From: Kryptolebias marmoratus
Lineage: Eukaryota > Chordata > Actinopteri > Cyprinodontiformes > Rivulidae
Assembly: GCF_001649575.2 (NCBI RefSeq)
Contig: NC_051453.1
Coordinates: 20,855,332 to 20,919,331 of the forward strand
Direction: 5' to 3'
Length of the DNA: 64,000 nt
The notes below the pieces were generated by a model. The model was given only the letters and a program-made list of their open reading frames with translations. It searched no databases and was not told the origin of the DNA. Positions 55,261 through 64,000 of the stretch are shown one piece after another; the first letter of the stretch is position 1; every line of letters starts with the position of its first letter. Position numbers and translations under genes: made by a program.

Positions 55261-58009
55261 GCTGGTTTTGTGTCATTTTGTTGAAGCCATGAGGAGCTTC
55301 GAGTTAGCTGCACCATATACATCGTGGTTGAGCTTGTTTCTGTTCTTTGAAAAATAAGAAAAAGAAAATAAATTGTTCCTATTGATGCAAATATATGAGT
55401 CAATAGAAGTCAGTTTCGATCTGACCAAGAGACTGGGTTAAATAACATAACCTGGTCAATCATTTATTTTAGTTCCCTGAAGATGCTAACTATGGAAAGG
55501 TAAGATGTCACTGTAAGGCTGCATTTGCTCACATCAAATACATTTCATGCCCTATATGAACAAAAATGCCTTTTAGTTTACACTTCATTTTTCAACTAAC
55601 ATGTTATCCATCTCACCAAAAGTACCATAAGCTCTTCATCTGTTTTAAAATGTTTTCCACACACAGCGTAAGCAATCTTTGTAAACAATTTAATGTCCAT
55701 CAATGGAAAAATAGGGACAAATAAAATATTGCAACTATTTTCAAAGATATGTTGAGATAACTAACCTGAATGACAACCTAACAGAATATGGCAGCTTTTT
55801 TTCACTATAAAACAAAAAGAAAGGGAGATTATTTGGTGTAAAACAATTGCAGTTTTCAATTGCTAAAATGAGGTATTATAACATTTACAGGCTACAAAAA
55901 ATACATTTGTGTTTGGTTAAAACTTGCTTCATCCAAACTACTCCCTGTAATCTTTTAAACAGATTTTTTTCTACACTGTTCATTTTCTGACCATCCACAT
56001 GCTCAACAAAATGCTGAAATACTCATGTTGTGCCACCTAGATGGTGAAAAATTCCACTCCAACAATGTAGCAAAGAACGGAAAAAGACCATTCTTAGCTT
56101 GGCTAAAGGTTCTCCCAGAAAATCTGTAGATCTTTGACAAAGCTTACAATTTTGTCTCCAACAATAACCACAATCAAAACTTAATGCTGACAGAATTGGG
56201 ATAAAGCAACACAGACAGAAAAATCAGTAAAAGGGGCTCCATTGTTGTTTGGGTTTTCAGGGCACAAAGTAACGGTGAGAATGCCTGAACTATCCTGATA
56301 ATGCCTTTGAAACGCTCTGGATCCTGAGACTACATGAATCTATCAAAAACGAAAAAAATAAGAGATTTAAAAAATCTCTTATTTGGAAAGTGGTTTTAAA
56401 ATTTTCTGTTTTATTTACCAAAAATTTTATGTATGGATGGAAGGTGCAAACTCAGCTGAATGTCTTTACTGGGTTTTGTTTGTTTGTGTGTTTTGTAAAG
56501 AAGTGTAAATAAGGCCCAAATCTTTTCCATTCATTCAGAACCAGTTTTGAATTAGGATGTCACAGAACCCTTTCTGTCGTAAACTTGCAGGGTTAATATT
56601 GATGATACACATGTTTAGTGTCATTTAATGTCATTTGTCTGCTACTATAAAAAATGACCAAGTATTTTAAATTATTTAGCTAGATTATTACCAATGATGA
56701 CGGATTACATTAAAGTTGATTTTAGTTATTTATTTTTGTGATGATAATTTGTTATACACAGGTGATAACTTTTAAACAAAACAAATGAGGAAAATGGTCA
56801 CTTATCAGGTAATAAAGCCTCATATAAAACTCCAGCTTATCCAATTGCTTCTCTCTTGGAAGAACACATCTTTATTTTTAACTTTTTAAGTAGTCACATT
56901 AGAAAAATAAGATTAACTAACTCATTAGTTTCTTGTTGTTAAGTAAAAACTTTTTTTTTTTTTCCCAAAAGACATGTTATATGAAGTTCAGATTTTATTT
57001 TGACTGTTGATTAAAATGTTTATTGGTTACTATGACCTTGATGTTGATATCTCACATTGACTTAGTGATGTACTCAGTAAGGTAAATAAAAATTAAAATC
57101 TTTTTTTTTGTCTTAATTTTCTGATATAATTTTTACCATTTGCTTAAACAGTACAATACACTTAGACTTTGTGGACAGATTTGATTATAGAGTGGACATT
57201 CCTTTGGAATTTGGCCTTTATTGAATTTTGCAAACAATTTAGAAAATCATCTGAAGGAAACATCATTTATAGCTCAAATTCAATCACACAAATGTTAAGT
57301 ACAAACCCTTCTAGAATTAATGTCAGAATATTTTTTTTCTCATCCTACAATTGGATCCTAATCAGAATTGCTAATTTCCTAAGATCCCTTCATTTGATCA
57401 TTATCTCCAAAGCCAGTCTAGATATTAAGGGGCATGTTCTTTTATTCTGCAGTACAATCTAAATGGATCTCGTCTCAAAGCCTCAAGGACAGTCTATGAT
57501 GAGCTTGACTAGATACTACGCTCCTGATTATTTACAGGATATCTGTAAATATTGAAATGCAAAGATCAAAATAAGTTCATGTGGCAATTACTAAAAATGA
57601 TTGTTTTGTTAACTTTAAAGACACCAGTGCTGTTACAAAAACATTTGTAAAAGTCAAACAGTAGTGGATGATTGTAGCTATTACACTGATATGCAGTTAG
57701 TTGAAAACAGAACCACTAATTTTAGTATGAAGTTTAATTAATACAGGTTGGAAATGATCATCAAAATTTTATACTAAACAATGAAAATAAAGGCCAGAGT
57801 TTGAGCTTAGATTTCTGTCAGTGTAATTCATTTTTGACCATCATACTTCCTCCAGTGTCTGACGATGACAGAACAGAAAACATCCGATTAGACTTTGTAG
57901 TTTAACATTCATTAATCCTTTGAGTGAAAGGGGTAGCAGTCACATCACAATCTGATATGATCACCTAAAATTTATAATTCTCTTTGAACACATTTTGCTT
58001 CAAAGCAAG
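55261..58009. other. Unassigned AT-rich sequence
   Basis: Only short frames. A 13-bp perfect hairpin, AAATAAGAGATTT / loop AAA / complement, lies at 56356-56384. Poly-T runs occur at about 56950-56962 and 57101-57109. The 97-codon frame (57169-57462) has no domain. Confidence 0.4.
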
Positions 58010-58079
58010 CAGGCAAAAGCTCCATTTGAATTGAAATTTAAAATTACAAAGTCAAAATATAACTAAAAAAATGTGTATT

Positions 58080-58430
58080 TTCTGCAAAAATGCAGTGTAA
58101 ATCGTGAGTCCTGAATGACTTTGTAAAAACTGCTAAAGAAGTTGAAATTAAAATGTCAAAGTTAAAACAAGTAAAAAGAAAGTAAGGTTTGCTAAACCAT
58201 AGCTAAAAGCTAAAACCAGCAAAAGAGCAGCTAAAATCTAAGATCAGCAAAACAGTTGCTAAAAACTAAAATTTTCAAAACCATAGGTGAAAGCTGAATG
58301 TAAGAGACATGCAGCTAACAGGAAAAATTAGCACAAAAATTGTTAAAAGCTAAAATAAGCAGAATAACTAAAACCTAAAACTAAAACAAAAAACTTAATA
58401 GCTAAAATTTAAAATCCCCATTTTTTTCAA
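58080..58430. repeat. Degenerate AGCTAAAA minisatellite-like tract
   Basis: Loose repeats of 'agctaaaagctaaa' and 'cagcaaaa' words, for example 'agctaaaagctaaaaccag', 'cagctaaaatctaag' and 'gttaaaagctaaaataagc'. The lead-in 'tttctgcaaaaatgcagtgtaaatcg' parallels 13918-13940 before a similar tract, suggesting the same repeat family. Confidence 0.6.
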
Positions 58431-58689
58431 TGTAACCAAAAACATTATATAACAATATTTTAAAATGTGTATAAGTTATCAAATTTCATATCACCTATTG
58501 CCCGAATGAGCTAAAAGTGTTGATAACTGAATGGTCAAAATTTCTGAAAGTAAAATAAGCAGGAATAAACAGGAAAATAATAGTTAGAATGCTGAATTTA
58601 CCACTAATATTTTCTAAAATATGGCACATTGAGTGCTGCCTCGCGTACCAAAGTCTTACAGAAAAGATCATGTGATTTGTTCTCAATTG

Positions 58690-58850
58690 GAATATGCAAT
58701 GAGGATGACTCTCAACTCCCATCACACAAAGTCTTAGCTTTGTATCTGTAAAACTGACTGAATTAAGGCCATTTTTGAGCTGACTAAGGTTGATTAGCTG
58801 TAGTGGCCATCTTGAATTTGGCTGATTCCAAACATAGGACCACATGCAGA
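58690..58850 (-). repeat. Family R fragment, antisense
   Basis: 'aaaactgactgaattaaggcc', 'gctgtagtggccatcttgaat' and 'ttggctgattcc' match the reverse complement of family R around its GATGGC block. Confidence 0.7.
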
Positions 58851-59264
58851 CAACCATGTGTTTGAACACATTAAAGCTCATATTGGAAAGATTTCATAGG
58901 GTCATTGTAGGCAACAGTTTTTTTGGATCATATAGTAGGTTTTATGTACCCATACACAAAAGTTTCAAGCCAAAGCAGATGGTTACCTGCATGTTACCCC
59001 TGACCTTCATCAGCCAGACACACAATTACCAAAATGCAGTTTGCATTGATAAGTCTCGCTGTCCTCTGAACAGCAGCGTTCATTCTTTGCCAAGCAGAAA
59101 CAAAAAGCCACTGGACTCAGTGTGCAGAGCAGATAAGTGCTCCAACAGATTCTGATAATATGCAGCTAAAAGCCTAGTTCTTTCTCACCGCACTGCCAGC
59201 CTTTACAAGTGGCTGCTCAATTAGCAATAATAATGCCTCATATAATGTATGTGTGTGTGTGTGT

Positions 59265-59324
<60 letters not shown>

Positions 59325-60640
59325 ACGCGCCAGGCCAAACACTGATTCATATTCTACATGTAAGTGTTTAACTGTTATACACTCAGAAGGGAATACGTAT
59401 AAATACAAAATCATAAATAAGAAAGTGGTCTGAAGCAAAGCGCCTTTACATTTCATGGCTGGATGACTGCATAAGAGAAAATAAGGAATAAATAAAGGAA
59501 TGAATAGCTTGCGCGTGTGTGTGTGTAAAGGTAAACTGCAGTTAAAATTAAAGTAGAAAAAAATCATCCTAGTAGTTCACATTAGAACCTGTGCAACAGA
59601 AATATCCTAATTAGCTCAATTGACATTTTAACATCAACTGACCCTAAAGTGATAATAAGAGCCATGCAGAGAATAACAAATGGATGTATTTTAAAATAAC
59701 AGAAGCTTGAAAACGAACTGAAGCACATCCAAATGAAAGTTGGAAATGAGTTGGAATTTATTGTGTAATGTCAAATAAATTATTGGTTGTCTTGTTACAG
59801 TGCCTTTGCACTTCATTCAGATCAAACACTTTTTTTCTTCTGTTTAATCTTGGAAGCCTTTTAAGACCTCTTCACACCAGAAGGTAACCCTGCTATGCTC
59901 TTGAGGACCTACATGACTTTTTAGAATCTGACTGGATTGTGGCAAATTTGGAAAACCTCATTCAGTGTGAAGGCAATGCCACTGCTAGTCCTGCTGTTTT
60001 TCATGATCTCAGCATGCTCTCTTGTGCCCTCAGCATGCTCTGGCATGACTCTCTCAGACTGCATCAGGATGCAGCTATGCACTAGAAGATCATGCCATAA
60101 TAACCAGATGCTACCACCGAAACTATCACATCTGTGCAAGGTTGTTTCCTTCCTTGTCACAATCAGCGTAGCCAAGGAATGAGCCCAGTCCTGCTTTAAA
60201 TTCTCAATGAACAAGCCAGTGTGTGCAAACCCTCCCTGGATATTTTGCCACAGCAGCCACCTCAGACCTGAATACACTCTTACCACAACAATAAACCATC
60301 ATGACCTCACAACAGAAGTTTTGTACATGCTCAAAACTATCACGAGCCTCTCATGCATAAGGGGAAGCCTGATGCATTCTGGATAGATACCTGAAGACGT
60401 TGCTAAGACCCTACAAAGACCATCCATTTTCTGGATGATTTTTTTTGTGTCATATAAAACCCAGGAAAGGGCTTTCAACCAAACAGTGTTTGGGACCTTA
60501 ACTCAAATATCTTGTTTGAAAAGGTTGAGATGATTCACTTCAGCTTGGCGCTAACTCAGTCTAGCAAAAAGCTGCTGCCAGCTGACATTCTGCTGAGAAA
60601 CATACTGTATATGCTGCACTAAGGTAGATTTAAAAATAGA
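58851..60640. other. Unassigned sequence with GT microsatellite
   Basis: (GT)n microsatellite at about 59247-59324; the 74- and 109-codon frames across it are repeat translation. The interval 59925-60300 has open frames on both strands (81 codons plus, 121 codons minus) and repeated 'agcatgctct' words. It may be a transposon scrap, but no motif supports a family. Confidence 0.4.
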
Positions 60641-60652
60641 GGTAAAAAAAAC

Positions 60653-61024
60653 TATCAGGGTTAACAAAGATAGTACCCAGGTTCAGGCTAAACGGATAAG
60701 AACAAGACCACAGTAATCAAAGTTTAAGAGTCTTTATTTTAGGCTAAAGTGGAGGAGTACTCAGGCAGGTACCAGGTGGGTAGGCAGACTCGGTGGAGGA
60801 GGCGACGGAGATCCTAGAGGGAGATGATTACAATCCAGAGGGGCTTGGATTTTCAGAACAACCTGAGTGGCCGGACGGAGGCAGTGAGGTTACCAGGGTC
60901 AAAGCCTAAATGCCATCAGGGCTCATTAGCGGAATCGGGTGCAGGTGGGAGACAGGAGCTACGCCCATGCCACTCAGGATCCACAAGGTGAGTCACATCA
61001 ACCCCTCAGAAGCCGATCTCCACA
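60653..61024 (-). mobile_element. Solo LTR (Gypsy-like) with 5-bp TSD
   Basis: On the minus strand it starts TGTGGAGATCGGC and ends GTTAACCCTGATA; the usual terminal CA has become TA. The target duplication AAAAC is perfect (60648-60652 and 61025-61029). An antisense AATAAAGACTC poly(A) context lies near 60735. At 372 bp it is shorter than families A and B and has no internal region. Confidence 0.85.
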
Positions 61025-61029
61025 AAAAC

Positions 61030-61930
61030 AGCATTTCAAATTAGAGTTAAGGGTCAGAGAGTGTGATACTGAATGAATCTAACTGTAGTTTGTCTGTACT
61101 TGTGTGCTTCTATGTATAGTGAAGAAGTGATTTTGAGTAATTCTTTATGAAACTGATGCTGCCTTTGTACTTCCGTCACTGGAGAGTTATGTCAAACTTG
61201 TGCTTTTCAAAAATAGAAAAGTTTCCTTTTATAAGGTCAACATTCATGGTCGTTTGGCTCCATAATCTACCATAAAACCAAAGCCAAAATCCACTTCTGA
61301 AAATGGCTCATTAAGATTTTGATCAATCTTGTGCTTTCAGTGAGACAGGCTTAGGAAATGCCATCAGAAAATTGCATTTCCCAATGACATTAGGCGTCCA
61401 GTTGACCATCCAATTCCATGTGTTTCTATTGAGATGTTAAGATCTGATATCATTTTGGTCAGAAAACCTGCTTTTTTCTTTAAGTGGGGCAATTAAATTT
61501 CCTTGATGGTCTCTGAGAGCACTTAGCTTAAGAGAATACACTTCTAAATCAAAAAGCTTTCAATCATCTTAAATCATATTTGGAAGAAATCGGCCCTGGG
61601 GCTCAGTGTCACATGCAATGTTGTTGAGCGTATGAAAGACACGTGCTGAGATGGGCAATGCTGGGAAAAGGTTACTGTCCATGTCTCTGCAGGCTGGGGC
61701 TTGGCTGCAACATGTTTGTCAGAGGGGACCTCAAAGCAAAGACAGCAAAACAGACAGTACCCTTAATTTATGGAAGGCCTGCCAAAAGGAGACAGAAGGT
61801 TAAAGGTCAAAACTTAAATGATGGTTTTACAAATTCAACATTTTTATTTTACGTCAATGCTCAAAATATTATGGCAATCTCCGCAACAGAAGTGATCCTA
61901 AAATTAGGAATGCACCGACTGGTTGACTGG
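61030..61930. other. Unassigned sequence
   Basis: Short frames only (for example 61643-61933), with no domain or repeat recognised. Confidence 0.4.
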
Positions 61931-61934
61931 TGAC

Positions 61935-62640
61935 TGACATCAGACAGTTTTCAGCTTAATCAAGAGGCTGACTGGTCCAGAACTGGCTGTGGTTTCAAAG
62001 GACACAGAGACACAGACAAAAACAGAAGGATTGGTCCAGGTGTAGTTTCTATGGGAAGAAAAACAAAGAAAAAAAACATGTTAATGACAGCAGAAATTGT
62101 AAATACACACATGGAGTAGAGCGAGTAAAGACAACAGCAGAGTGAGAAAATGTAGTGTTTGTCCTCCAGCAGTCTAAGCCTATGGCAGCACAACTAGGGA
62201 TAGCTGAAGAAACCCAAACCAACCCTAGCTATAGGATTAAAAAAAAAAAAAGGTTTTAAGCCTGGTTCTAAAAAATAGACAATGTCAGCTAATGGACAGA
62301 AACTGGAAGTTGGTTCCACAAGAGAGGAGCCTGATAACTGAAAGCTCTGCCTCCCATTCTACTTTTAGAAACTCTAGGAACGACAAGGAAACCTGCAGTC
62401 TGAGAGCAAAGTGCTCTGTTAGGAAAATATGGAACAAAAATAAATTTAATATAAGATGGAGCTTAGTTGTTGAGAGCTTTTTTAGTTTAGAAATAGGATT
62501 TTAAATTTTATTTTGGATTGTCAGGGAGCCAATGGAGAGAAGCTAAAACTGGAAAAATATGATTTCTCCTTCTAACTCTCATCTGAACTCTGGTCTGGAT
62601 GAACTGATGACTTTTTAGGGAACTTTTTAGACATCCATGA
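61935..62640 (-). mobile_element. L2-like LINE 3' region, antisense, decayed
   Basis: The minus strand runs through a degenerate ORF2 C-terminus: 'ctccattggctccctgacaa', then SRMGGRAFSYQ-like DNA ('aatgggaggcagagctttca'), 'cttgtggaaccaacttccag' and 'ccaggcttaaaacctttt'. It continues into the same 3' UTR as 15815-15900 ('ctagggttggtttgggtttc', 'gctgccataggcttagactgctgg'). Many stops are present. It overlaps the 77- and 70-codon frames here, which are incidental. Confidence 0.7.
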
Positions 62641-63594
62641 ACCATTTTAGCAGTTTTAATTTAAGCGAAAAGGTTTCAAACTTTAAATTTAAACATCAGT
62701 GGTAACTGAATCACACAATTAATTGAAAAAAAGAAATGATTTACATATATGCTTCCTTTAGTTTTTTTATGCTGCAGTTAAACATTACAATAAAAAAGGT
62801 AAGATATAAATGCTGTGAATATTAAACTTAATAAGTACAAAGTGAAGCCATCTGGGAAGTCAGAAATAAAATCCTTCAATCTTTCATGTGCTCACAAGTC
62901 AAACACTCTGCTCTTCTTTACAAGAACTAATTAGGCTGGTTTTATAACCAGGTTTACTTAACTCTGTCATGCATAGAAGAATTACCATTTTGCACTTCTC
63001 ACTTAATCGTTTTAATTACCACAGGCAATTTATCAAGCTGTCTCCAGGCTATGAATAATTAGATTATTATAGGACAGCGAGTATATTCTGTGTACATCAG
63101 CATATACTGCATATATCTGACTGTGTTTCATTTTAGTTAGTTTAGAACTTCATGATGAAATTATTCACCCAGTTTTCCCTCAGAGATGGACAGACACAAA
63201 GCACAAAGCTGCTCTGCAGGTTTCTGCACTGTTAACTTTTGTGCAATGGGACTATGTTTGAATGGAGTCGCTTCTTTGCTAACTTTGTCCTGACATTCAT
63301 TCCCCCATTAAATCAACAGCAACTTTGGGACACAGTGGACCCCCCCCCCCTCTCTCTCTCTCTCTCCACACAGATCAAAGAGGGCCATGCCACACTGCTG
63401 CAGGTGCACTTGAGACCATAAATGGGAAAAGACCGTCCTAGTTCTCAGTGGGTGGGCAGGTCTGTAATTGTATCTTATCAGGCCTCTAAGGTTGCTCTCA
63501 CAGCTTTGTCTTTGACATTTTCCTCAAGTGAATTTACTTTTAATGTTTTGGCATTTTGGTAGTGGTGCCACCTATGTGGTTTAGTTCCCCTGTA
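62641..63594. other. Unassigned sequence with CT-rich microsatellite
   Basis: A poly-C plus (CT)n tract at about 63341-63366. Otherwise AT-rich with short frames and no assignable feature. Confidence 0.4.
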
Positions 63595-64000
63595 TGTCGG
63601 GATTTGGGTTTTTGGTTTTTCAGTTTGTTGTTTTTGTTTCCGTTGGTGTTATTATTTATTTTATTCTGTTATCTTGTTAGTTTGGTTTGAGTTCCTTCTG
63701 CCTTTGTCTCATGTGTCTGTGTTTGTTTCCTGTCACCACTCATGCCTCCTCAGTCACTCACTTATCTGTTTACCTGCCACGCCCATCTCCACCTGTCTGC
63801 TATTATTATCATTCACCTGTTCCCACTTACCTCATCATCCTCTGTGGTTTTATACCCTGTCATTTCCCCCACCACGCTGTCAGATCATTGCTCTTTTGTG
63901 CTAGTCCTGTGTTCACACGTGTCTCTGGTTTTTTAGTTATGTTCTTGTTCTGCTGCCCCGTCAGCTTCTTGTTTTCGTTTTAATAAATCAGTTTTTCTTT
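63595..64000 (+). mobile_element. LTR family A, cut by window end
   Basis: Starts TGTCGGGATTTGGG. Family A blocks in order are 'gccacgcccatctccacctg', 'cattcacctgttcccactta', 'gctgccccgtcagcttctt' and AATAAATCAG. The window ends before the expected TGACA terminus, so solo or full-length status cannot be decided. Confidence 0.85.

Noticed and set aside
59209..59567. Cys/Val- and Thr/His-repeat frames
   Set aside because: Translation of the GT microsatellite in both directions.
59921..60286. Possible transposase fragment or small secreted protein
   Set aside because: Open on both strands, but no conserved motif, start context or splice signal; left unassigned.

Overview
This window looks like teleost fish nuclear DNA. 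It is AT-rich and gene-poor, and it is crowded with fish-type transposons: Rex3 (an RTE-clade LINE), L2-like LINE tails, tRNA-derived SINEs, hAT-type fold-back elements and many solo LTRs. No intact host protein-coding gene can be supported. Nearly all ATG-stop frames are short and lie in repeats, microsatellites or assembly gaps. Three gaps are present (4165-4973, 39415-40283, 41009-41046).

Layout. 0-4 kb: a hAT fold-back element with a perfect 8-bp target duplication, then a solo LTR (560-1251) carrying a small inverted-repeat element packed with TCACATGTGA palindromes, all among copies of an old dispersed repeat. 5-11 kb: remains of a multi-exon gene or domesticated transposon, with a broken THAP zinc-finger exon, then tandem look-alike exons with splice signals; a solo LTR (8560-9153) splits a further short reading frame. 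11.9-13.4 kb: a tRNA-derived SINE and an antisense Rex3 fragment interrupted by a solo LTR. 15-24 kb: dispersed-repeat copies hosting an L2-like LINE tail, a full-length SINE, a solo LTR and an old Rex3 fragment. 24-29 kb: mostly unique sequence. 29.6-31.7 kb: an LTR element with a GC-rich, internally repetitive reading frame of about 360 codons and no polymerase, joined to a SINE tail. 38.7-41.7 kb: an antisense LTR interrupted by a probable hAT element that runs into gaps, then another solo LTR. 43-45.6 kb: a Rex3 copy with a 14-bp target duplication, internal deletions and inactivating changes. 45.9-64 kb: four more LTRs, SINE and LINE remnants, and long unique stretches, of which 53.6-55.3 kb looks most like conserved non-coding DNA.

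Several LTRs and SINEs have exact or near-exact target-site duplications that could be read directly, so their ends are well defined. The Rex3 LINE and the larger SINE family share the same GATG-repeat tail, which suggests that the LINE machinery moved the SINE. The least conventional items are the palindrome-array element at 742-983, the LTR-borne repetitive ORF at 30.2-31.3 kb and the THAP-plus-duplicated-exon relic at 5-8 kb. None of these shows a clearly new, working system.
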